Below are positions 47,758-57,619 of a DNA stretch of 64,000 bases, piece by piece. Both the position numbers and the translations under genes were made by a program. The first letter of the stretch is position 1. Each line of letters begins with the position of its first letter. Origin of the DNA: Halicephalobus mephisto. Lineage: Eukaryota; Nematoda; Chromadorea; Rhabditida; Panagrolaimidae. The stretch spans positions 1-64,000 of the forward strand of contig SWDT01000129.1 of the NCBI GenBank assembly GCA_009193035.1. The letters run 5' to 3'. The notes under the pieces were generated by a model. It had not been told where the DNA came from. It ran no database searches and worked only from the letters and a program-made list of their open reading frames with translations.

Positions 47758-47914
47758 ACACAAAAAAGTATAACTTTCTCTCAGTAACAGATATAAATCA
47801 TCACTATTAAGTTTTAATTTTCGTCACAAAAGTCAAATATTCATGAAAAATGTGACGATTATTACATTTTCTCACATTTCGCAATTGTTACGGAGTTAAA
47901 AGTTACGTTTTTTG
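47758..47914. repeat. 160-bp MITE copy, same orientation
   Basis: About 100 bp after the previous copy, with the same interior TTTTCGTCACAAAAGTCAAA and TGTGACGATTATTACATTTT. Confidence 0.85.
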
Positions 47915-47934
47915 TTTAAAAATTAAAAATACTA

Positions 47935-48914
47935 ATGAATTTTAATTTCTTTTTTGATTTAATTTCTACTTCCAAAAGTCACACAAAAACATGGTTAGTT
48001 TTAAGAACCAGGCGCGGCAGTGATCTGTCGGAGACACCCGAAATTTTTCAGCAAAACGATGATCGTCGTGGATTTTTTAATGTGCTGTATAAACACCGAT
48101 ACTATTATGGAATCAAAAATAGAAAAACTTGAAAGAAAAAAGAAATAACTGGAACAATGATTTAAAAATCAAAAAATTATTTTAGAAAAAATATGATTTT
48201 AAAAAAGTTATCATCATCGAGATCTAGAAATCCTAACCACAGTCAATCGCATTATCGGCGTGGATATGCGCGATCGAGGAAGCACAATCCTGGAAATAGA
48301 AACGTTATCTTTGAAAAAAACGGAAAAAACTGCTGCAAAGTTTTCTATTTTTTCATGTTTGTCATGTTTACCCTTATTTTCGTCGACAAAAAAGGGAAAA
48401 CTGACAAGTTTCTGTTCTTTGAGTCTGATCGAAGACAACGATTAACTTAAAAAAAATAAAATTCTAGAAAAAAATAAAATTCGAAAAAAAAATAAAATTC
48501 GAAAAAAATAAAATTCTAGAAAAATAAAATTCGAAAAAAGTAAAATTCGAAAAAAATGAAATTCGAAAAAAATAAAATTCGAGAAAAAATAAAATTTGAA
48601 AAAAAGTAAAATTCGAGAAAAATGAAATTCTAGAAAAAAATAAAATTTGAAAAAAATAAAATTCGAGAAAAAATAAAATTCGAGAAAAAATAAAATTCGA
48701 AAAATCACTTGTGGAAGTACATGTAGTGAAATCAGCATGGATTCAAGGTCGGCCCTTGATCGATTTACAGATGACCTAACGAGAATAAAAACGATCATTA
48801 CGGTACCAAAGATGATAATCCTCGACGAATTTCAGTCAAGATTCAAATTCGAAAATGAATCATTCCTGTCTGCCTCTGTCAGAAGCAATAAACAAGAATC
48901 AATAAAGTTTCGAT
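47935..48914 (+). CDS. Weak candidate for a small multi-exon gene
   Basis: Three coding-like pieces lie in a row. The first begins ATG at 47935 and, across a possible 58-nt intron (GTTAGT..TTTTTCAG, 47995-48052), reads MIVVDFLMCCINTDTIMES. A middle piece near 48235-48440 reads LTTVNRIIGVDMRDRGSTIL. The last has an ATG near 48736 and reads MDSRSALDRFTDDLTRIKTI before ending SNKQESIKFR and a stop that overlaps an AATAAA. No complete in-phase model links all three, and the microsatellite at 48449-48710 sits between them. I do not recognise any piece. It may be a decayed or fast-evolving gene. Confidence 0.22.
48449..48710. repeat. Microsatellite, AAAAATAAAATTCGAGA (about 16 bp)
   Basis: About 16 imperfect units. 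It keeps a minus-strand frame open (poly Phe/Leu/Ile) that is an artefact. Confidence 0.9.
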
Positions 48915-48959
48915 GAAGAATTTTTAAATTTTTTCCAATATTGTACATTTTTAACAAAT

Positions 48960-49105
48960 TTTAAAAAATTTGGATTTTTTATTAAAATTTTGATTTTTTA
49001 TTAAAATATTTATTTTTTTATTAAAATTTTGATTTTTTTATTAAAATTTTGATTTTTTATTAAAATATTTATTTTTTATTAAAATATTTATTTTTTTATT
49101 CTATA
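48960..49105. repeat. Microsatellite, TTTTTTATTAAAATTTTGA (about 19 bp)
   Basis: Seven near-identical units, with nothing else visible in the stretch. Confidence 0.85.
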
Positions 49106-49726
49106 ATTGTTGTTTGATTATTTGTCATTCAGTTTACATATAAAAATAAATTTAAAAAATAATTTATTTTTAATAACTTATGTAATTAATTGGATTTTTA
49201 AAATAAATTTTTAATTCAGAATTTTCGAAAATGAATTAATTTTAAAATTATTGATTTTTTAAAAGAGTTTGATTTTATCATGAAGAAAGAACATTAAAAA
49301 ATGATTTTTTTCGGGAATTTTATCGATTCGTTTTCATTGTAAAAATTTATGGAATTTATGACTGTTCATTTTCAAAATTCAATTTTATAAATTTTTTTAT
49401 TTAATCCATGTTTTATAAAACGTTAAAATCAACTTTATTATGAAATATAATATTTAAAATATAACATTTATCGAAAAATAATAACTTTTGTGTTATTTTT
49501 TATTAAAGTTTTCAATTTTTGAAACATGTTGCAAATTTATTAAAAATCGTTTTTTATGTAATAACTTTCAAATTTCAACATTCAAATAGATTCAAACAAA
49601 CTTGAATCTTTCGTGTTTATTCCTCCGAACCTTATCAGAACCTTTGTTCTTACAATAAATTTAAAGCACAACATAATCCTCAAAAGTCGCCTGATTAAGA
49701 CTCCATAACATCCAAAATCAGTTCCA

Positions 49727-50192
49727 AATACAGCCGAATTTAGATATAAAATACCTCCTTGGGACCGGCCAAAGTGTATTTTATAAGAAAAGATATATAA
49801 TAGAGGAGGTATCTTATATCCAAGTTCTACTGTATTTCAAGTTTAGAAATTTTGAAATATTTCGAGTTTAGAGATTTCAAAATACAGTTGAACTTAGATA
49901 TAAAATACCCTCTTTGGACCGGCTAAAGTGTATCTTATAAGAAAAAATATATTATAATGGGGATATCTTATATCCAAGTTCTACTGTATTTCGAGTTTAG
50001 AGATTTCGAAATACAGCCGAATTTAGATATAAAATACCCTCTTCGGACCGGGAAAAGTGTATCTTATAGGAAAAAATATATTATAATAGGGTAAATTTGA
50101 AGACCAATTAATTAAAGTCACTCACTCAGACTGTATGCTATAACGTGAGATATGTTATAGCGGGGATATCTTATATCCAAGTTCTACTGTAC
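49727..50192. repeat. Three tandem copies of a GATATAA foldback element
   Basis: The copies are 49727-49836, 49882-49990 and 50011-50192. Each starts ATACAGCCGAATTTAGATAT and ends TTATATCCAAGTTCTACTGT, its imperfect inverse. Inner GGACCGG..AAAGTGTAT blocks are shared. The third copy has an insertion. It is related in design to the element at 63818. Confidence 0.8.
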
Positions 50193-51680
50193 TTCAATAA
50201 AGAAGCTTCAAATAAAGTTTCTTGGGAAAAAATAATTAAATAATTCCAAATTGTTCCAAAAATAATCAGCACTCTGAATTTAATTTTTAAACAGAAAAAT
50301 GATTTATGAGCATCAATATCTTCAAGAAAAATTTGTTTACTTGATCTTCGTCAATTACCAATTTCAAAATAAAAAAAGACAAATCGATAGGTACATTATT
50401 TTGAACAATTTAATTATCTGAGTATTTTGATTAATTTATTTTAAAACAGTTTCTATTAAGTAGTCGTTTCCAAATGGATTGCAACCTTTAATCGTTACTG
50501 CAAACACGAAGGTTTACTCAAGATCAAAGAAAACTAAACAAAAATGAATTTTACTTTAACATCTGAAGTCGTAGAATTTGTCATTTAAATTTTTTGCAAC
50601 TCTATATACTAGTTTCGAAAATTTTATTTATTATAATTTAAAATTATTAAAATGAAGAAATTCATATATCGAAGTCTAACGCATTTCGATTTAAAGTTCT
50701 TTTTGGGATAGAAACTGGATTAGGAAGAGAAAACTTGAAGAGATAACTTGGATATCAGGGACCGTGGAATACTGTAGGAACTTGAATGAAATCCTCGACT
50801 GTCCCTAGAGAATGCAAGATAGATGATTGTTGTCTGTGCTTTATTACCAAGAAAAAATCAACAATGTTCTTCCTTTTTCCATCTTAAAAGTTCTTGATTT
50901 TTTTCTAATTTAGTGCATAACGGATCAAACAGTAATATCTCTAAACTACTGTAGACAGTAATAAATGACTATTCGTAGGATATTGTAATTTCACACAATT
51001 TCTCTACTTCCTTATTATTATTCTTACTTCAGTTGAGTTTATTACGTGATTATGAAATTCTCTAAACATACTTTGATCGATTTCATTTGAGATATTTAAA
51101 CCTAGTTTTCTCATTCTGATGTAACTCGTACTTTGTCTAAGTTTCGATTCTTATTTTACGGTTTTTTACAACAGATAAGAATCCAAAATAACAAATGTAT
51201 AAAATTATGAGTCAAAATTCCATTCACAATAGTAAAACAATTCCTAAAACCAAATTGCTCCCTTATTATACTGTATAAATCACTTTGTTGCAGAATCACG
51301 GATTTGCATACTTTAAAATTTAATTATTTTTAAACTTTTTGTTGTTAAATAAGATCTTTAACAAAAAATTATATTTTTCTACTGATCTGAAAGTAAAAAT
51401 CTCAATTAATAGTAATGCCAAATAATATATAATTATATGTTTATTTAACAATAAAATCTTTTCGAAATTATTTTTTAATTTAATCCGAAAAATTTTAAAA
51501 ACGTATTTTTTTACATCAAATGTTTGGAAATTAATATATAAAGTCGAATTTGTTTTATTTTATTTCGAACTGTTATGAATTTATCTATCATAAGAAGATA
51601 TTCCATGGTCCAAAGTTTGTTGATTTCAGACATATCTATGTTGTTATCTCAAAACTGACTGAGAAAGTCACTTTGGAAAT
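50193..51680. other. AT-rich stretch without recognisable content
   Basis: No frame, clear repeat or RNA gene was recognised here. Confidence 0.5.
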
Positions 51681-51689
51681 TTGGAAATT

Positions 51690-52730
51690 TGAAAGATGAT
51701 AAGTCACATTATTTCTAAGAGAACATCTGGACATTCGGGGAAATTTTCTCACAGAATTCAAAGAAGAATTAATCATACTGCATCTAATTTGAAGAGATCT
51801 TCCAGGAAAATGGAATCCAAGTGTAAAGTTAACATTTCATCCAGGATGGTTAGGTGAGCTGTACATTCTTGTCCATGCATAAAAGAAATGAAAAAACTCC
51901 AATTTTGAGGATTATATACATACAAGGAAGACCCTATTTTGCTCCAATTATTCTGGATCAGAATTAATCATAGGTAGAAATTTCTCTTTCCAGATGGTAT
52001 ATTATTTATGTTTTCTAGATTATCTTTTTTAATGAAACAATGTGATTGTAACAGAGTTAATGGTTTTTGATAGTAATGGAATAACTTTAGAAAAAAGTTG
52101 GAATACTTTTCTAAAAGAGAATATTCGAGAAAAAAGTATTACAATGTAGACAACACTTTCAAAAGTTAACAAATTGGAATTTGACTTTATTTATTTCAGA
52201 ATGAATAGTTGAAGTTATCAAGAATTACTAAAGAGAAAATTGTTGTCATTTATGCAAAGCATTAAGTGATGTTGATTTATTTTTCCATAAGATAAAGATA
52301 AAGTTCATAGTAATGCAAGATAAAGACAAAGTTCATAGTAATGTAAGATAAAAACAAAGTTCATAGTAATGCAAGATAAAGACAAAGTTCATAGTAATGT
52401 AAGATAAAAACAAAGTTCATAGTAATGTAAGATAAAAACAAAGTTCATAGTAATGCAAGTTCAAAGAAATCGTTTAATCGAAATAATGCCAATGTTCTTG
52501 ACTAGTTCTCTCACTTTTCAGATTTGAATCTTATGGAAAATTTACAGGATATTATCATCTATGATATCTATTGTAAAAGAAGGAAATTCAATAATACTGA
52601 AAAATTAAATGAGCCATTTTACAATATTGGAGATCAGTCTCCAGAAAACCGTTAAATCTTCATCTGAATTTATACGTAGAAGGATTTTCGAAGATCATCA
52701 ATAAGAAAATAGAAATCATCTATTATTAGA
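51690..52730 (+). mobile_element. Dead Tc1/mariner transposon (transposase remnant)
   Basis: Around 51717-51850 one frame reads SGHSGKFSHRIQRRINHTAS, then NLKRSSRKMESKCKVNISSR, which is the Tc1-like second helix-turn-helix region. Around 52485-52550 it reads VLD-stop-FSHFSDLNLMENLQ, the counterpart of the W-P-SPDLNPIEN-W motif before the third acidic residue. Near 52678 FIRRRIFEDHQ matches the family C-terminus. Multiple stops and shifts make it inactive. A 28-bp array interrupts it. Terminal inverted repeats were not found. Confidence 0.7.
52291..52461. repeat. 28-bp tandem array, six copies, inside the Tc1 remnant
   Basis: The unit ACAAAGTTCATAGTAATG preceded by AAGATAAAGA/AAGATAAAAA is almost perfect. 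It sits between transposase segments, so it expanded after or during decay. Confidence 0.9.
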
Positions 52731-52804
52731 CAATTTTTACTGTTGTTCAGTAATTTAGAAAATGCAGTTTATGAATGTTTATATTCGAAATTGTTATGTC
52801 TTTA

Positions 52805-54141
52805 CTAAACAATAAGACACAATACAAAAATAGGAACAAATATTATTAATATCAGAACTACACTCAGGGAGGATATCCGGTACACCGAAGTGTTCTCTTT
52901 TGTACTCCTTAGTGAAAAAAAGTAATTGTTAAGACTTCGATATTCTGAATATCTCCAATCATGGGGACTATGCGTCCACAACAAAAATAAAAAACCACAA
53001 GTTTCTGTCAGCAAAATTTAGAGTTTATTTTTTCACTTGAACTGGAGGAATCTTCATAATACAGAAAATACCTCGTTGTTGTATATACCTGTCTCGTCTA
53101 TTCACTTTTATCCCGTTATTGGAAAGAAATTTAAGACATATATGCATTTTTTCTTCAAGATTTTAGATATTTTCAAAGTTACACATCTTCCTTTCCTCTT
53201 ATTCGTGAATATTGCACTTTATTTATGATTACATTGAACCATAGATTAAGGATAATTTCTTGTTTTTCTCATTTACGGACATTAGTATTTGAATTTGGTT
53301 TTTCAAGCAGAGGTGAGTACTTACGAAGTGCGAGAGCTCGGATGTCGTCATAGAAGCATCTCTTAATATTTTCGAATTTTTCGTAACATGGAACGTAATC
53401 CCAAGAAAGTTGAGTAATTTTTCCTGGACGTTGGTCGCAGAATATCATACATTTGTCCCCAGCCAGGGTCATGTGGACTCCATTCCTTGCACAACAAGAC
53501 CGATGGTCACGGCCTTGGCCTGCACAGTATTGAATGTCCGCTGCCGCTTGAATCGGACAAGGATCGTTTTTGAAAAACATTTCTTGAAGCTAAAAAAGGA
53601 AATTTTAAATTGTTCAAAAAGTGTTTTTAAATTACAGAATTGCTTGTGTAGGAATTAAAGTGACATTTAGTGAGACAAACGTCGGGAAGATTACGATCTT
53701 CACAACATTGACGAAACAGGTAGTTTGGATTCTGAAAATTCCTTTTACGTTCGGATAAGAAAGACTGCATACTGTAAGTTTCAGAAACATGGTTTCGTTG
53801 ACTTTCCTGGGGGCAACGGCTTCCCGAGCCACCCCGAAGATGTTGTTTTTAGGAAGACTCGAGTTGGAGAAGCCCTCATCAGTCACTAACAGCCCATCTT
53901 TCTTTGTGAGAGCTGAATGAGCTCTTATTTTTGCACAACCGTATTGTCCACAAGTATAGCCAGCTTGGCAGCTGGCTTGGACACAGGTGGTCGGAGGGGG
54001 TTGATAACAACTACCACCACAAACCCCTGAGGAATAACACTGAAGATATTTCAAAAATTACAGTTAACTTTTACGAGGAAATCTTACTGTAAATACCACA
54101 GGGACTTCTAGAAGAAGGAAGAATAAAAAACAGAAAATCAT
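52805..54141 (-). CDS. DB-module cysteine-rich secreted or membrane-anchored protein
   Basis: Minus-strand exons are 54141-54088, 54039-53773, 53731-53636, 53589-53325 and 53004-52805, giving 293 aa. The signal peptide is MIFCFLFFLLLEVPVVFT. A small Cys-rich head (VCGGSCYQPPPTTCVQASCQ) precedes a DB module from NPNYLFRQCC to CFYDDI. The module includes YCAGQGRDHRSCCARNGV, MIFCDQRPG and YVPCYEKFENIKRC, which match the nematode DB family of unknown function. The last intron uses a strong GTAAGTA donor at 53324 and adds a hydrophobic C-terminus (SVVLILIIFVPIFVLCLIV), as a TM or lipid-anchor signal would. Without it the frame reads on to a stop at 53269, giving 245 aa and no anchor. A TATA box lies 60 nt upstream. 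GILT lies upstream on the same strand. Confidence 0.82.
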
Positions 54142-54199
54142 AATCCTATTGGACTTCCAGTTACTGAGCCGTCAAGTGTAATCCATCCTGGTTTCCCGT

Positions 54200-54206
54200 T
54201 TTTATA
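54200..54206 (-). promoter_or_regulatory. TATA box of the DB-module gene
   Basis: On the minus strand GGTATAAAAACGGG lies 60 nt before the ATG, in otherwise mixed sequence. The spacing suits a start site near 54170. Confidence 0.6.
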
Positions 54207-54534
54207 CCAGAGGAGATGATTCCGGATTTGTTCCGAGCAGTAATTGCTCCGCTAGGCTCAACGGTATCATTTGACTCAGATCCAAGCGGATCAAAAGAAG
54301 ATAGAACTTATAGTTTTCGGAAAGCCGTCATCATCAAGCTGAGATCTTTCATGAGGCTGTTGTTCGTTTTATGGATCCGTTTGATTTATTTTGTTCTTCA
54401 AATTTTAATTTGGAAAAACGGGAAAATGACCTTATATACAAATACAACAGCAAAAAGAAAGACAACTTTGTCCTTCAAAGCTGCAAAATGGCAATATAAA
54501 CGGCACCAAAATTTAGGATTAATTAAATTAAAAT

Positions 54535-56149
54535 TTAACACCAGCTTGTGTGTCTGCAGATCTCGACTTCAAGAGGATACGATCGATCGAAGAACTGACC
54601 GTTGACGTAAGCCGTGGGCCAGATACGGATACCAGCTCTGTGAGTGTTTAGCATCGAATAGTAATTCAAGACTTCTCCAGTTTGAGTGGTTGCGCATTGG
54701 ATAAGACGTTGTTGAGTTCGAGGCGAAAGTCGGGCCAGACACCTATGGATTGCTTCATCGAGAGTTTTCAACCCTTGAATGCACGTTACAAGTCCAAGAT
54801 GTTTTTTCGGAAAATACTAAACAATTTTTTCAGGTCATGAAACTAGATATATCCCTCACCGAGATGGCGCAATTCTGAAGCCGATTCAAGTCACATTCTG
54901 TCTTACCATGCATGCAAGTACAGCTCAATTGGTTTCCATAGGATAGTTCGCAATTTCCTTTTCCAAATGGAACAACCTAAAAAGGAAAATTTGAATATTA
55001 TGTAAGAAATAGATGCGTAACAGGTGCTTTTCTAGGATAATTGATTCCGAATTTCGTACGAAGAATGCTATTTTTTATCTCTTTATACTGGTTTTTTAGT
55101 TCTTAGATGGATTAATATGGTCATTGTAACTAAAACTATTGGTCTAAAAAGATGAAAAATAAACTTTATGAAATCAGATACAATATAATATAGGAGATAC
55201 ACTATCCTATAACTTATTTCTATCTTTTTATACTGGTTTTTAGTTCTTAGATGGACTAATATGGTCATTGTAACTAAAACTATTGGTCTAAAAAGATGAA
55301 AAATAAACTTTATGAAATCAGATACAACATAATATAGGAGATACACTATCCTATAACTTATTTTTATCTTTTTATATTAATCTTTTTGTTCCTAAAATAT
55401 CCTAATTTGACAATTAAATAATCAAAAAACTGATTTAAAAAAATTAATTGCATAACAGATACTCCTTTAGGATATTTGGTCCCTGATTTCAGAATGATGA
55501 TTTAATTTTTACTGTTCAGATCAGTTTTTCGTTTCTGACATAGCAATTATATAATCAAAAAACTGATCTGAAAGCGAAAAAACTTTCAACATCAACCTGA
55601 ATCGAAAGGGAAAAATGTCCTAGTAAAATCCCAATATCGTACACACTAAGAAACGTGCGATTTTTGGTCTCGTAAAAATTACGAAATGTGAGAAAATTTA
55701 ATAATCGTCACATTTTTCATAAATATTCAACATTTGTGACGAAAATTACACGTAATAGTAGTGATTTACATTTATTATTGAACTAAAATCTATGTTTTTT
55801 TGCGTAACAAATGTAAATCATCACTATTAAGTTGTAATTTTCGTCACAAAAGTCAAATATTTATGAAAAATGTGACGATTATTAAATTTTGTCACATTTC
55901 GCAATTTTTACGAGACTAAAAGTTATGTTTTTTTGTGTATATACTAAGAAACGTGTTTCAGGAACTTGCCTGGATGTTAGCGATACCCGGTCGTGTTGCG
56001 TGGAATGGCCAAACTTGTTCCCGGAGAAGACGAGTACAGAATGGACATTGGGATTCCGTGAAAATGGTCACATTCACTTGTTGTGATTGACAACCAGCAA
56101 ACAGGACGACAAACGTCAAGGTTAACAAGATTCCGGAAAATCGAGTCAT
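54535..56149 (-). CDS. GILT-like lysosomal thiol reductase
   Basis: This is a member of the gamma-interferon-inducible lysosomal thiol reductase family, which reduces disulphides in endocytosed proteins and acts in worm innate immunity. Exons 56149-55970, 54976-54860 and 54816-54535 give 192 aa. The signal peptide is MTRFSGILLTLTFVVLFAGC. The active site is Cys35-Pro-Phe-Cys38. The GILT signature CMHGKTECDLNRLQNC spans 81-96. Intron 1 must start with GC (CAG|GCAAGT) because only that site keeps phase 0 with GTTGTTCCATTTGG, so it is a GC-AG intron. The ATG abuts TTTTCAG. The protein is short, but C. elegans homologues are also near 200 aa. Confidence 0.9.
55070..55375. repeat. 144-bp direct duplication in GILT intron 1
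   Basis: TTCTTAGATGGATTAATATG starts at about 55100 and recurs at about 55244, with nearly identical sequence through AGGAGATACACTATCCTATA. Confidence 0.85.
55651..55937. repeat. Two MITE copies head to head
   Basis: The first copy (about 55651-55800) is inverted relative to the second (about 55795-55937). Together they form a near palindrome. It lies in GILT intron 1 close to the GC donor. Confidence 0.75.
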
Positions 56150-56157
56150 CTGAAAAC
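56150..56157 (-). promoter_or_regulatory. Trans-splice acceptor abutting the GILT ATG
   Basis: On the minus strand GTTTTCAG|ATG, with no exon upstream. Confidence 0.55.
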
Positions 56158-56613
56158 AAAAAAAAATTCAAATGGACCGTTTAGATTCATCCGGTATAAT
56201 TTTTTTCTTAAGTACAAGGATTAGGGTTAACGACCATTTTTGAATGAAATGAGCGATTTCAAAAAAGTCAAAAAGGTCAACCACCACTTAAGACAGAAGC
56301 TAAAGTTACAATAGGGCCGTACGGTAACAGTTCCCTCAGGGATTTTTGGTCCCCGTTGAATTGGAAGATTTTTACTTTTTAGATTAGTCTTGTTGGAAAT
56401 TTGATCGGTATTTTAGGCCTTCTTGGGTGTTAAAAAAGTTAATCTAAAAAGATAAAAAATCAAACTATTATGAAATCAGAGAAACAAATATCTCAAAAAA
56501 AAAGATATAGAAATTTTTGATCAATCTTTTTTGTTTTTCAGAATAACCTAACATAGCTATCAAGGATCAGAAAATTGATCAAAAAAACAAAAAAAATAAA
56601 CTTCACAAATTTT

Positions 56614-56833
56614 CCTTAGGGAGCTTGCCTAAAATATGTAAGACTTACAGGGGGAGGGGGGTTCCAGAAAAGCACCATGTAAGCTTTACTTATTTTAGGC
56701 AAGTTCTCTAAATTAAAAAAAGCTAAAATAACCTATAGAGAAGCTTGTCTAAGATATATAAGGCTTACATGACGCTTTTCTGGGACCCCCTTCCTCTTGT
56801 AAGTCTTATATATTTTAGGTAAACTTCCTTAGG
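56614..56833. repeat. Inverted repeat with about 71-bp arms
   Basis: The left arm is 56614-56684 (CCTTAGGGAGCTTGCCTAAA...) and the right arm 56763-56833. Both carry a G/C-rich GGGGGAGGGGGG-type block, unusual for this region. Confidence 0.85.
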
Positions 56834-56957
56834 GCTTTTTGATCTCTTGAAATTTTTAAAAATTATTTTTTAAAAATTTTTATTTTAAACAATTTCAAAC
56901 ACCGAAAAAATAGTCTAAAAAATAAAAGTATCCTCAGGAAATAAGGGACCAAATATC

Positions 56958-57143
56958 CTAAGGGATCAACCGTCGTATAGCCGCTTCTGAGACCGGTGTG
57001 CTGGACTGAAATTGTTCAAACATGGCCACATATGGATCAGACAAACTTCTTTTTGTTGAGGAAACAACTGGCTCTCGGAGCTCGTCCGAGGCGTCAAAAC
57101 GAGCTGAAGGAAAATTTTCGAATTGCGCGATACTGGTGGACAT
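56958..57143 (-). CDS. Weak candidate small ORF or exon
   Basis: ATG to stop gives 61 codons beginning MSTSIAQFENFPSARFDASD. The composition is protein-like (Ser/Asp/Glu-rich, codon use like the real exons) and it stands in otherwise repetitive sequence upstream of GILT. No splice partner was found. It could be an isolated exon, a short peptide or chance. Confidence 0.25.
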   Translation of the reverse strand: MSTSIAQFENFPSARFDASDELREPVVSSTKRSLSDPYVAMFEQFQSSTPVSEAAIRRLIP

Positions 57144-57566
57144 CGGTCAAAAAAATTTTTAAAGACGGACAAACAATTCTTTTTCATAAAGATTTTTAAT
57201 TCTCTTTATGGTTTTTATTTTTTTTTTGTTTCGACATCCAGATTTGGAAACAAGACTGTGGTCTTCATGACGGAAATTGGCCGTTCAATAGTGTTCTGCA
57301 ATCGTTTCCAGAACAATATTCCCTGAGGCAATTCCTTCTGAAACTCGTTCAAAATCCAAAACCCACAATCTAATCATCCCAAAAATGGACTAGTTTATCC
57401 AAGGGATAATTTTTTAGGGTTTAGGATTTTTTTGCTTTTTTAGATTTTTTATGGTTTTTTAGATTTTTAAAGTTCTTTAATTTAAAATTTTTTACTTTTT
57501 AAAAATTTAAAAATTTTTGATAATTTTTTATTTTTTAAAAATTTAAAATTTTAAATTTTTTTTATA

Positions 57567-57619
57567 ATTTTTTAATTTTTTACTTTTTAAAATTTTGAAA
57601 TTTTTTATTTTTTTTATAA
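57567..57619. repeat. 53-bp direct repeat, copy at the Helitron 3' end
   Basis: Identical over 53 bases to 59421-59473. It immediately precedes the hairpin end of the element on the plus strand. Confidence 0.85.

Larger units (their letters stand above)
45926..52804. other. Gene-poor repeat region, 6.9 kb
   Basis: It lies upstream of the IP3 receptor and downstream of the DB-module gene. Its 5' end must hold the IP3-receptor promoter and any leader exon. The rest holds tandem duplications, two MITE copies, one weak gene candidate, microsatellites, a triple foldback element and a dead Tc1-like transposon, each listed separately. Confidence 0.6.

Noticed and set aside
48442..48798. Minus-strand Phe-rich frame of 118 codons
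   Set aside because: It is simply the translation of the 48449-48710 microsatellite.
54216..54605. Plus-strand open frame of 129 codons
   Set aside because: It overlaps the 3' exon of GILT antisense and the promoter of the DB gene. It has no family resemblance and its codons are unlike the real exons.
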